From: Nostoc sp. GT001
Lineage (GTDB): Bacteria > Cyanobacteriota > Cyanobacteriia > Cyanobacteriales > Nostocaceae
Length of the DNA stretch: 25,586 bases
Reading direction: 5' to 3'
NCBI RefSeq assembly: GCF_030382115.1
Contig: NZ_JAUDRJ010000003.1
Location: 2,477,713 to 2,503,298, forward strand
Shown: piece by piece, positions 8,546-16,127 of the stretch
Numbering within the stretch: the first letter of the stretch is position 1
Layout of the letters: every line of letters begins with the position of its first letter
The notes under the pieces: generated by a model
Told to the model about the DNA's origin: nothing
Seen by the model: the letters and a program-made list of their open reading frames with translations, nothing else
Databases searched by the model: none
Position numbers and translations under genes: made by a program

Positions 8546-8824
8546 TTACACAGCTCGACGAGTCAGTAAACCCCAAAGGAAAATTAGGATCATTGCACCA
8601 ATAACAGCAAATAAAATGCTTCCCAGAGATAAAGCTCCTACAGATGCAGCTGCTGCCGAGCTACTTCCTAACAATACTTGACCTAAGTAACCCCCGAATA
8701 CGGCTCCCAGGATTCCTAAGATAATAGTAGAGATAATACCGCCACCTTGGGTTCCAGGATAAAATAATTTAGCTAACGCACCTGCAATTAAACCCAAAAC
8801 CAACCAAGCAATAATGTTAGTCAT
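8546..8824 (-). CDS. GlsB/YeaQ/YmgE family small membrane protein
   Basis: The 92-residue protein is almost entirely hydrophobic with three membrane segments. It has the family's Gly-rich pattern: IIAWLVLGLIAGALAKLFYPG, GGGIISTIILGILGAVFGGYLG, and LGSILFAVIGAMILIFLWGL. This family (transglycosylase-associated proteins) is stress-induced in many bacteria, with no established reaction. The start is secure: AAGGAGAA lies 6 nt upstream of the ATG, the best Shine-Dalgarno in the window. Right after the stop, TTACCT (8527-8532) and AGGTAA (8540-8545) form a short hairpin without a T-tract. The stress-protein gene follows on the same strand. Confidence 0.88.
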   Translation of the reverse strand: MTNIIAWLVLGLIAGALAKLFYPGTQGGGIISTIILGILGAVFGGYLGQVLLGSSSAAAASVGALSLGSILFAVIGAMILIFLWGLLTRRAV

Positions 8825-9213
8825 TGATTTTCTCCTTCATTGAGAATCTGCTTTGTTTGCATTTGACTATTTCATATTAAAGTTTGCCTGGAAAGTTTTC
8901 GATCTATCTAGAGAACTAATATCAGAAATCTTTGGATATCATTTGAATATTCGCCAAGTCATCTTTGAGGATGAATATACAAATTAGTCACATTCTGTAC
9001 ATTCAAGTATTTGTATAGCAGTCCTGTTTGACATCATACAAGATGTAGATAAGGAAGCTAACCGCCTTCTATCTGAGACGGGACGTGTAGCTTACTTCCC
9101 TGTAGAAGTAAGCGTAGTATCTCGTCGAAAAGGACAAAAAAGGAAGAAAAAATAAAGAAATCTATACATTTCACATCTATAATTTCGATTTTCAAAAAAG
9201 CGATGTCAGCCGT
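8825..9213. other. Gene-free spacer with a hairpin segment
   Basis: 389 bp between the 5' end of the GlsB-like gene and the 3' end of rsmI. The only structure I can support is the hairpin at 9090-9113 and its weaker extension over about 9077-9126. No promoter could be placed with confidence. Confidence 0.4.
9077..9126. repeat. Hairpin, possible repeat remnant or small RNA stem
   Basis: GCTTACTTC (9090-9098) pairs perfectly with GAAGTAAGC (9105-9113) around a 6-nt loop. GACGGGA (9077 on) and TCTCGTC (to 9126) extend the stem imperfectly. A second weak stem (AGATAAGG/CCTTCTATCT) precedes it. No T-tract follows on the plus strand. Its nature is unknown. Confidence 0.4.
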
Positions 9214-10074
9214 TCAAGGCTCATGACTGGAGACTATAGAAAGAGCTAGTTGATATAGTTGGCGACGGGGAAGGGAAGTAAATTTTGCTAACTGACGGCT
9301 AGCTTGCGATCGCGATATTCCTTGACTAATTAACTGCTTCAATTCGGCTTTCAATTCTTGTTCTGTCAGTTGGGGCTGACTGGCTGGAATTCCCGCGACT
9401 ACTAATGTATATTCACCTTGGGGTTCTCGTTGGCTGTAGTAAGCGATCGCCTCGGCAATTGTCCCCCGCCAAAATTCTTCATACAATTTAGTTAACTCCC
9501 GTCCTAGCACAATTTGGCGATCGCTTCCCCAAATTTCTGCTAAGTCTTGCAAAGTATCTCGCAAACGGTGCGGCGATTCGTAGAAAATCAAAGTGCGAGA
9601 TTCTGTTTGCAGAGATTCTAAATGTTCTTGTCTCTGTTGAGTTTTCGCCGGGAGAAAGCCTTCAAAGACAAACCGATCCGTTGGTAATCCCGCTGCACTC
9701 AAAGCGGTAATTGCTGCACTAGCGCCAGGAATGGGAACTACAGGAATTCCCGCTTCAATACAGGCTTTCACCAGTTCATATCCAGGATCGGAAATACCTG
9801 GCATCCCAGCATCACTCACCAGAGCGATCGCTTTATTATTAACTAAATGCTCTAATAATTCTGGAATACGGCTGGTACGATTGTGTTCGTGGTAACTCAC
9901 CTGGGGTGTTTTAACTTGAAAATGCTGTAGCAGTTTCCCCGTATGACGCGTGTCTTCCGCAGCAATGATATCCACAGTTTGCAAAATTCGCACTGCCCGA
10001 AAGGTGATATCTTCCAGGTTGCCAATTGGTGTGCCGACAACGTAAAGTGTTCCTGGTTTTGGATCGGTTTGCAT
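9214..10074 (-). CDS. rsmI: 16S rRNA (cytidine-1402 2'-O)-methyltransferase
   Basis: RsmI uses S-adenosylmethionine to methylate the 2'-O of C1402 in 16S rRNA, tuning the ribosomal P site. The 286-residue product matches the family in length and motifs. It has the N-terminal GTLYVVGTPIGNLEDIT, the AEDTRHTGKLL substrate region, SDAGMPGISDPGYELV, PIPGASAAITALSAAGLP, FYESPHR, and REL-TKLYEEFWRG. The C-terminal helical extension is also typical. The ATG at 10074 is fixed by the conserved N-terminus. Directly upstream is a heptanucleotide tandem array rather than a Shine-Dalgarno. It is divergent from the amidase gene. Confidence 0.96.
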   Translation of the reverse strand: MQTDPKPGTLYVVGTPIGNLEDITFRAVRILQTVDIIAAEDTRHTGKLLQHFQVKTPQVSYHEHNRTSRIPELLEHLVNNKAIALVSDAGMPGISDPGYELVKACIEAGIPVVPIPGASAAITALSAAGLPTDRFVFEGFLPAKTQQRQEHLESLQTESRTLIFYESPHRLRDTLQDLAEIWGSDRQIVLGRELTKLYEEFWRGTIAEAIAYYSQREPQGEYTLVVAGIPASQPQLTEQELKAELKQLISQGISRSQASRQLAKFTSLPRRQLYQLALSIVSSHEP

Positions 10075-10129
10075 GAGTAAGAGTTAGGAGTTAGGAGTTA
10101 GGAGTTAGGAGTTAGGAGTTAGGAGGTAA
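10075..10129. repeat. STRR heptanucleotide array (GAGTTAG)n
   Basis: Six perfect GAGTTAG units (10081-10122) follow a partial unit and precede a degenerate one. The array touches the rsmI start codon, so the first bases of the rsmI leader are made of it. The same unit, read on the other strand, recurs at 24894-24934. Confidence 0.9.
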
Positions 10130-10232
10130 GAGTTTGAAGTTACAGCAGTTTTCATGTATTTGAACCACACCTGTTAAACTAATCCAACTATGCAGATTAT
10201 CTCTGCAAGCTGATTTTATTAGGAATCTTTAA

Positions 10233-10910
10233 ATGAAACCAATTTTAGGTTTAGCGATCAGTTCTATATTCATTTCTGCACCAGCTTTTGCACAGGGACA
10301 ATTACAACCATTATCTGGTATTAAGATTTTAGTTAACCCAGGACACGGAGGGCAAGAAACTGGCGCGGCTGGAGCAACAGGATATTTTGCTAAAGATGTT
10401 AGCCTCACAGTATCTAAGTTGCTGCGTGATGAACTGGTCTTAAGAGGTGCGTTAGTAGTGATGACGCGAGAAGATGACAGAGAAGTAGCTTTGTCCGAGC
10501 GCCAAGCTATGATCGATCAACAACAACCAGCGATCGCTCTAACCATACATTACACAGCAGTACCCGACGACGGAGATGCAGAGAATACCAAGGGCATTAG
10601 AACTTTTTGGTATCATTCTCAAGCCCATAGCCTAGCCGTTTTTCTTCACCATTATCTAGTTAACCAGTTAGGACGTTCATCAATGGGGGTGTTTTGGAAT
10701 AACTTGGCGCTAACTCGTCCCTCTACAGCACCATCGGTGGTAATGGAACTGGGTTTTATGACTAACCCCGAAGAATTTGAATGGATAGCTAATACCGATG
10801 AACAAAAAAAATTAGCACGAGTTTTGGCAATTGGTGTTGTTGAGTGGTTTCAGGGTGCAATCACTCCCAATACTGTTAAGAGACGCGATAAATCACCGTC
10901 TCTACATTGA
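10233..10910 (+). CDS. Exported N-acetylmuramoyl-L-alanine amidase (Amidase_3)
   Basis: This zinc-dependent cell-wall hydrolase cleaves the bond between N-acetylmuramic acid and the first peptide residue. Residues 1-20 are a signal peptide ending AFA/Q. The Amidase_3 domain starts at ILVNPGHGG, whose His is the first zinc ligand. The Glu of GGQETGAAG is the second, the His of ALTIHYTA the third, and the catalytic Glu is in VVMELGFMTN near the end. At 225 residues it is a minimal, single-domain enzyme with no AMIN or peptidoglycan-binding domain. The last 12 residues (TVKRRDKSPSLH) are encoded by a dispersed hairpin repeat (AGAGACG/CGTCTCT, 10879-10903), so the native end has probably been replaced. 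It stands alone on the plus strand. Confidence 0.92.
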   Translation: MKPILGLAISSIFISAPAFAQGQLQPLSGIKILVNPGHGGQETGAAGATGYFAKDVSLTVSKLLRDELVLRGALVVMTREDDREVALSERQAMIDQQQPAIALTIHYTAVPDDGDAENTKGIRTFWYHSQAHSLAVFLHHYLVNQLGRSSMGVFWNNLALTRPSTAPSVVMELGFMTNPEEFEWIANTDEQKKLARVLAIGVVEWFQGAITPNTVKRRDKSPSLH

Positions 10911-11175
10911 AGAAGAATTCAGAAGTCAGAATGGGCTAAACGCCCCGCTACCGCTAACAGGAGTCAGAATCAAGACGCGACTCGAAAATACTGGCTATCT
11001 GCTTTTTCGTTCAAAATTCATTCTGAATTCTGGCTCACCTCGACTCCTTTCGACTTCTCTACGAGACGCTACGCGAACGCTCAAGGCAAGTCGCTCGGCG
11101 ACCACCTGACTCCTGAATTCTGTTTTGATAAATGTTTGGCAAAAACCGAATGACAAAATACCATTTTTTGGTTCA
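10911..11175. repeat. Composite dispersed repeats between the amidase gene and coaT
   Basis: The spacer is nearly all repeat. AGAATTCAGAAGTCAGAAT near 10914 returns inverted as ATTCTGAATTCTGGCT near 11020, and again as CTCCTGAATTCTG near 11110. In between are GGGCTAAACGCCCC and CTTCTCTACGAGACGCTACG (11054-11073). The last resembles the insert in coaT. No separate terminator for coaT or the amidase gene was identified. Confidence 0.6.
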
Positions 11176-13161
11176 TTATTTCAGCAATCTTAGTCCACTG
11201 AGGGTAACTAATACTGTGGAACCTTCATGACCAATGACGCCGATGGGTAGGTTAATATTTCCTAGAAAGTTGCCGACTAAAAGCAACATAATGAAACTCA
11301 ACGCTACAACTATATTTTGTTTTACGATGGCTTGCGATCGCCTGCCCAAATGCATCGCTACAGCAATTTTTTCTAACCTGTCTGCCATCAGTACGATATC
11401 TGCGGTTTCTAATGCCACATCGCTACCAGATACTCCCATTGCTATACCCACGGATGCTTGCGCTAAAGCTGGTGCATCATTAATGCCATCGCCTACCATT
11501 GCAACTGTTTGATATTGTTGCTGTAAACGGCGGATAACATTCAGCTTATCTTCTGGTAGAAGTTGGGCATATACCCGATCGATTCCGACTGCTTTGGCTA
11601 CACTGCGAGCAGTTTCCTGATTATCCCCGGTTAGCATGACAATTTGTTCAACTCCCAGTTTCTTTAATCGGCTGATGGTTGCGGCTGCTTGCGTTCTTAC
11701 TTGATCTGCGATCGCAATTACACCCATCACCTCTGCTCCTCTGCCCCCCTGCTCCTCGTTCACTGAGCGTAGCCGTTGGCGCAGCCTCTCGTAGAGAAGT
11801 GCTGCTCCCCTGCTTTCCTGTGCTACCCAAACCACAGTTTTACCTTCTTGCTCCCAAGATTGAACGATTTCTCGCAATTCTTCAGGTAAATTTGTTACAT
11901 ACTGCTGCACAAAAATGGCATTCCCGACAATTATTTGTTGTTCTTGAGCAATTCCGACAATTCCCTGTCCCGGTATAGCTTGCACTTGGATTGCACCAAC
12001 CCAATCTAAATCGCTAGCCGCTTGTACAATTGCCTTACCGATGGGATGTTCGGAAGATGCTTCGACACTAGCAGCTGTTTTTAATACATCATCATTAGTG
12101 TATTCATTAGCTGAAACTACCTGAAATACCTGCACCTGTCCTGTTGTAAGAGTACCAGTTTTATCAAATGCGATCGCTCGGACTTGGCCAATCTTCTCCA
12201 ACTGCGCCCCATTTTTAAACAAAATCCCCTGTCTTGCACCATTGGCGATTCCTGAAAGCAGGGTGGGCATAATTGCAGCCATCAGCGCACAGGGAGAAGC
12301 CACTACCAGGAAAGTAAGAGCGCGATAAATTGTTGTTTCCCAATCCCAACCCCAAAGAAATGGCGGTAAAGTTGCCAGCAATATCCCAGCTACTACAATG
12401 ACTTTGGCATATCCTTTTTCAAAGCGATCGATAAACTCTTGGGAAGGTGGTGCTTCTGTCTGCGCTTGTTCTACCAAACGAATCACACGCTGGATTAAAC
12501 TACTTTGGGCTGGTTTGTGTACCTTAATCTGCAATGCACCATAGCCGTTGAGTGTACCAGCAAATACTTCTGCGCCCACTGTTTTCTCTACAGGTAAAGA
12601 CTCACCCGTAATTGCAGCTTGATTGAGGGTGCTGTAACCAGATAAAATTATCCCATCAGTAGGAATTAGCTCTCCAGGTTTGACGACAATCTCATCACCC
12701 ACTTTTAGCTGACTGATCGGAATTTCCTCTTCCCTCCCCTGAAGCAAAACCCTTGCTGTATCTGGTGTCAAACTCATCAAACTGCGGATACTCCGCTCAG
12801 TTCTCTGCATTGCATAGCCTTCGAGTGCGCCACTGATGGCAAAGATCAGAATCAAAATTGCCCCATCAATAATTAGATGATATTCTCTTCGCCATAAGCC
12901 GAGGCTAGCAGCACCAATGGCGGCGACAATCATCAACAAATCTACATCGAGTTCTTTTTCTTTGAAGAGGGTAGTCAATCCTTCTCGCGCACTTTCGTAA
13001 CCACCAATTACATAAGCAGCGGGTAGTAGCAGGAACGCCAATCCCAACCAACCGAGATGCAAGGCGAACCATCCGAAAAGTAACAATAAGCCACACAAAA
13101 GGGCGGCTACGGTATCTGCGTGTTCTCTGGTGACTTGGCCTAAACGTTGGGGGTAGAGCAT
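11176..13161 (-). CDS. coaT: P1B-4-type cobalt-exporting ATPase
   Basis: This inner-membrane heavy-metal pump belongs to the P1B-4 subgroup, shown by SPC in the metal-site helix (Ser289-Cys291) and HEGST near the end (His645-Thr649). Both are typical of CoaT/CtpD cobalt exporters. Core motifs are TGES (185-188), DKTGT with phosphorylated Asp333, HP (SSEHPIGKAI), TGDN (511-514) and GDGIND (557-562). There is no N-terminal metal-binding domain, as expected for CoaT. Residues about 451-477 are an in-frame extra peptide encoded by a dispersed repeat (see 11731-11811). The pairing with coaR on the other side of a MerR-type promoter supports cobalt over zinc, but specificity is inferred. Three HIP1 sites lie in the gene. 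Confidence 0.9.
   Translation of the reverse strand: MLYPQRLGQVTREHADTVAALLCGLLLLFGWFALHLGWLGLAFLLLPAAYVIGGYESAREGLTTLFKEKELDVDLLMIVAAIGAASLGLWRREYHLIIDGAILILIFAISGALEGYAMQRTERSIRSLMSLTPDTARVLLQGREEEIPISQLKVGDEIVVKPGELIPTDGIILSGYSTLNQAAITGESLPVEKTVGAEVFAGTLNGYGALQIKVHKPAQSSLIQRVIRLVEQAQTEAPPSQEFIDRFEKGYAKVIVVAGILLATLPPFLWGWDWETTIYRALTFLVVASPCALMAAIMPTLLSGIANGARQGILFKNGAQLEKIGQVRAIAFDKTGTLTTGQVQVFQVVSANEYTNDDVLKTAASVEASSEHPIGKAIVQAASDLDWVGAIQVQAIPGQGIVGIAQEQQIIVGNAIFVQQYVTNLPEELREIVQSWEQEGKTVVWVAQESRGAALLYERLRQRLRSVNEEQGGRGAEVMGVIAIADQVRTQAAATISRLKKLGVEQIVMLTGDNQETARSVAKAVGIDRVYAQLLPEDKLNVIRRLQQQYQTVAMVGDGINDAPALAQASVGIAMGVSGSDVALETADIVLMADRLEKIAVAMHLGRRSQAIVKQNIVVALSFIMLLLVGNFLGNINLPIGVIGHEGSTVLVTLSGLRLLK
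11731..11811 (-). repeat. Repeat-derived in-frame insert inside coaT
   Basis: About 81 bp encode 27 residues (RGAALLYERLRQRLR, then SVNEEQGGRGAE) between VVWVAQES and VMGVIAIADQVR. Related ATPases normally pass directly from one to the other. The DNA contains CTTCTCTACGAGA (minus strand, 11799-11787), identical to 11054-11066 in the nearby spacer. It also has a GGAGCAG/GGGGGGCAGAGG stretch like the STRR arrays. The length is a multiple of three, so the frame survives. Confidence 0.75.
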
Positions 13162-13188
13162 GAGAGGTGAATTTATAGTGACTCTCTC

Positions 13189-13222
13189 AGGCTAAACCTT
13201 GACATTGATGTTAATGTCAAGG
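13189..13222 (-). promoter_or_regulatory. CoaR/MerR-type operator-promoter of coaT
   Basis: Bases 13197-13222 form a perfect inverted repeat: CCTTGACATT, 6-bp spacer, AATGTCAAGG. On the minus strand TTGACA (13220-13215) is the -35 and TAGCCT (13194-13189) the likely -10. They are 20 bp apart, the over-long spacing of MerR-activated promoters. The coaT ATG is 28 bp further on. Because the palindrome also gives TTGACA on the plus strand (13199-13204) with TATGGG 19 bp later, it may fire both ways. Confidence 0.75.
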
Positions 13223-13284
13223 ATATGGGAGTTAAAAATGAAAAGTAAAATCCTTTTACACTCCTGCATTAAGAGGAAAAATCT

Positions 13285-14403
13285 ATGCTAAAGCGAATTT
13301 ATATTGATAACTTTCGTGGGTTGGTAAATTTTGAGATAAATTTTGACTCGATTAATCTGTTTCTTGGTGCTAATGGTTCAGGAAAATCAACTGTTTTTGA
13401 GTCATTAAGAAAAATTCAAGCCTTTTTAACTATTCATTGTGACGCAGGAGAAGTTTTTAAATCTTCTGACTGCACACGCTGGCAGACTTTAGAAATTCAG
13501 CGTTTTGAGTTAGAAATTTCTGGCAATGGTGGCGATTATAAATATGAACTTGCCATTGAACATCATATGAAACATAATTGCCATGTTAAATATGAGCGCC
13601 TGTATTTCAATAATAATCTTTTATTAAATATTGAGAATGGTAAGGGTCAGCTTGCTAGAGATGATAATTCATATATGTCTGATTTTCCATTCCCTACCTC
13701 TCATTCTGCAATATTATTACTAATAGAAAGTGGCAATACCAAACTGAAATGGTTCCAAATGCGGATGGAACGATTAATCATTGTACAAATTATTCCTAGC
13801 TTCATGACCAATGGGAGTAAAAAAGAAGAGTTGCAACTGAATTGGAAAATGGAAAATTTTGCTTCTTGGTATCGGTATATCACTCAAGAAGAAGCTAAAA
13901 CAGCAGAGTTAATTAATGTGCTAAAAACATTGTTACCTGGCTTTTTAGGCTTTAGATGGGAATATTTAACCGAAGAGTATGTAACTCTAAAATTGCAGTT
14001 TGCAGATGAGGAAGATAAGACAAAAATTATTGATTATCGTTTAAGTGAATTATCTGATGGACAAAAAGCGCTTTTTGCTCTTTATACTTTCCTGTATTGT
14101 ACTCAATCTGAAGACTATACATTATGTATAGATGAGCCAGAAAATTTTTTAGCCCTGCCAGAAATTCAGCCCTGGCTAATTAAACTATATGATTTTTGCA
14201 GTGAAGAAAAATTACAAGCTTTGCTGATTTCCCATCATCCAGAACTAATTAATTATCTTTTAGCATCACCTATAGGTTATTGGTTTGAGCGTCAAATCAA
14301 TAAACCTGTGAAGGTGAAAAAGATTAGTAATGAGTTGGCTGACAATACTGGATTACCCGTTTCAGAATTGATTGCGCGGGGATGGCTATATGAGCCAGCG
14401 TAG
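13285..14403 (+). CDS. AAA/ABC-type ATPase of the OLD-like (AAA_15/AAA_21) group
   Basis: The 372-residue ATPase has an N-terminal LKRIYIDNFRGLVNFEINF strand pair, typical of OLD/RecF-like ATPases. Walker A is GANGSGKST (28-36), the signature is LSELSDGQKALFAL, Walker B is YTLCIDEPENFL, and the His switch is LLISHHPEL. It has no nuclease domain of its own. The next gene, overlapping by 14 bp, encodes a TOPRIM-like protein, so the two resemble split OLD/PARIS-like defence pairs. Starting the ATG at 13285 is supported by AAGAGGA 8 nt upstream. The gene is more AT-rich than its neighbours and I see no HIP1 site in it, pointing to acquisition. A defence role is inference. The substrate is unknown. 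Confidence 0.85.
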   Translation: MLKRIYIDNFRGLVNFEINFDSINLFLGANGSGKSTVFESLRKIQAFLTIHCDAGEVFKSSDCTRWQTLEIQRFELEISGNGGDYKYELAIEHHMKHNCHVKYERLYFNNNLLLNIENGKGQLARDDNSYMSDFPFPTSHSAILLLIESGNTKLKWFQMRMERLIIVQIIPSFMTNGSKKEELQLNWKMENFASWYRYITQEEAKTAELINVLKTLLPGFLGFRWEYLTEEYVTLKLQFADEEDKTKIIDYRLSELSDGQKALFALYTFLYCTQSEDYTLCIDEPENFLALPEIQPWLIKLYDFCSEEKLQALLISHHPELINYLLASPIGYWFERQINKPVKVKKISNELADNTGLPVSELIARGWLYEPA

Positions 14404-14941
14404 AATACAGATTCTTGTCTTGTGTGAGGATAGGCAACAAGAGGTTTTTGCTCGTCATTTTCTAAAAATACGAGGCTTTAATGGAACAATCAGATTTTTA
14501 CCTTGCCCAGATGGAAGCCAATCCGCAGAACAGTATGTGCGATTGTGTTATCCAAAAGAAGTGAAAGCATACCGCAGCAAGGCAAGCTACTTATCTATTG
14601 GGCTGGTTGTAGTGATTGATGCAGATAAAAAAACGGTAGAGGAAAGGTTGAAGCAATTAGATGATGCACTGAAAGAAGATTCACAGCAGATTCGCCAGCC
14701 TGATGAAGCCATAGCAATATTCGTGCCAAAAAGAAATATTGAAACTTGGATACATTATTTACGGGGACAGGCTGTTGATGAAGAAACAGAATATCCAAAA
14801 TTTCCTAGAAATGAGTCAGCCTGCAAACCATCTGTAGAAAACTTGGTAAATCAGTGTTACCAAGGTTTAGATGAAAATGCGCCACTATCTCTTCAGGCGG
14901 CTTGTGAAGAGTTACAAAGAATTTTGCCGTTGTTGGGGTAA
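14390..14941 (+). CDS. TOPRIM-like (DUF4276/RloB-type) partner of the ATPase
   Basis: This 183-residue protein begins IQILVLCEDRQQEVFARHFL, where the first acidic cluster of a TOPRIM fold is expected. It continues to GLVVVIDADKKTVEERLKQL, with the DxD motif. Near the C-terminus, PKRNIETWIHYLRGQAVDEE resembles DUF4276-type proteins. TOPRIM partners of OLD-like ATPases are nucleases in known defence systems, and by analogy this would be the effector. I chose the ATG at 14390, overlapping the ATPase stop by 14 bp; a TTG at 14372 is possible. Its stop is followed after only 3 bp by the coaR start, so it is cotranscribed with coaR. The exact family is uncertain. Confidence 0.72.
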   Translation: MSQRRIQILVLCEDRQQEVFARHFLKIRGFNGTIRFLPCPDGSQSAEQYVRLCYPKEVKAYRSKASYLSIGLVVVIDADKKTVEERLKQLDDALKEDSQQIRQPDEAIAIFVPKRNIETWIHYLRGQAVDEETEYPKFPRNESACKPSVENLVNQCYQGLDENAPLSLQAACEELQRILPLLG

Positions 14942-14944
14942 ATC

Positions 14945-16051
14945 ATGAATGCTGGTTGCTTAACTATTAAAGAACTTACTGATGCAGTAGGAGGCGGTTT
15001 GACTCCGCGGATGGTGCGCCATTACCATCAATTGGGACTGCTACCGCAACCAGTGCGATCGCGCAGCAATTACCGTCTCTACACCCAAAAAGATGTTCTC
15101 CGGTTACAACGGATTGTCGCACTCAAGCAGCAAGGGTTTCAGCTAAATCATATCCGCAATATTTTGGAGGTGGAACCAGAAGCCGATACAACTGTTAACT
15201 TGATGGGACAACTCCAGCAGCAATATCGCGCGGTGATGCAACAAATCTCCCAACTGCGGCAAACTGCATCAGCATTAGAAGGATTATTGGGACGCGATCG
15301 CCATTGTCAAATTATCCAGGCGGAAGTTTTGGCGCAACTCAAGTTACTTGATGTTGAAACTCAAGCCGGATTGGGAGGATTGGAAAATCTCTGGAGTGGC
15401 TTGGATGCCGAAATTCATACCCACTCGGAAGCTTTTACCGAATCGCTACAACGCTTACTTCCTGATTTGTCTCACCGTTCGGAAATTGAACAGCATTTAA
15501 TTTCTCAGTTGGTTTTGGCTTGTGGCGATGTCAGTTTAGTGTCCTTTATTAAATTGAGTCGAGATGCGATCGCAGCTAGTCGAGAAGCTTTATCTTCAAG
15601 TTGTCAAATTGTTGTCGATACTCAAACGGTTGCTGCTGCTTTAGATCAAACCCGATTACTTCACTTAGGATGCCGCACCGAAACCTTAATTGATAACCCT
15701 CATATTACTACTGCCACTGAAGCAGAACTCGCCTTTTGGCAACATCAAGAATGGCGAACAAAATTGCTGCAAGTAAGTAATGGATGTGTGCTGGTAGTTG
15801 GTTATGCTCCCTCAGTACTTCTGGAAGCTTGTAAAGCCATTGCTAACCAAAAAATTCAGCCTGCATTAGTAATTGGAATGCCCATTGGCTTTAGCCACGC
15901 TCCCGCAGCCAAGCGACAACTGATGCAACAAGGGATACCTTATATTACAGTTGAAGGGACTTTAGGAGGTGGCGCATTAGCTGCAACGGCCCTAAATGCT
16001 TTGGTTGAGTCCCTGATAGATAAGCCAGATTGTCATTGTTATCTCAAATAA
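14945..16051 (+). CDS. coaR: Cobalt-sensing MerR-family activator with a precorrin-isomerase-like domain
   Basis: In Synechocystis 6803, CoaR activates coaT in response to cobalt. Residues 1-75 are the MerR winged helix (LTPRMVRHYHQLGLLPQPVR, then SNYRLYTQKDVLRL). About 80-115 is the dimer coiled coil. About 150-360 matches precorrin-8X methylmutase CobH/CbiC (VVGYAPSVLLEA, VIGMPIGFSHAPAAK, VEGTLGGGALAATALNAL). The last residues hold Cys363-His364-Cys365, the metal-binding tail known from CoaR. Where CobH has its catalytic His (HACG), this protein has Leu191 (LACG), so it should bind but not isomerise. CoaR usually lies next to coaT and divergent from it; here the two are 1.78 kb apart. Three HIP1 sites are present. 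Confidence 0.92.
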   Translation: MNAGCLTIKELTDAVGGGLTPRMVRHYHQLGLLPQPVRSRSNYRLYTQKDVLRLQRIVALKQQGFQLNHIRNILEVEPEADTTVNLMGQLQQQYRAVMQQISQLRQTASALEGLLGRDRHCQIIQAEVLAQLKLLDVETQAGLGGLENLWSGLDAEIHTHSEAFTESLQRLLPDLSHRSEIEQHLISQLVLACGDVSLVSFIKLSRDAIAASREALSSSCQIVVDTQTVAAALDQTRLLHLGCRTETLIDNPHITTATEAELAFWQHQEWRTKLLQVSNGCVLVVGYAPSVLLEACKAIANQKIQPALVIGMPIGFSHAPAAKRQLMQQGIPYITVEGTLGGGALAATALNALVESLIDKPDCHCYLK

Positions 16052-16127
16052 GTATTCATTTAAGACAGCCTGTCCTGGCTAATTCTATGAGACTGTTGGC
16101 GAATAAGTGAGGGGTCTTAGTAATCAG

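Noticed and set aside
10831..11109. A 92-codon frame overlapping the amidase end and the following spacer
   Set aside because: It is a translation of dispersed repeats, out of frame with the amidase, with no start signal.
13238..13291. A 17-codon ORF overlapping the ATPase start, a possible leader peptide
   Set aside because: GGGAG lies upstream, but the peptide (MKSKILLHSCIKRKNLC) has no regulatory features and the DNA is simply AT-rich leader.
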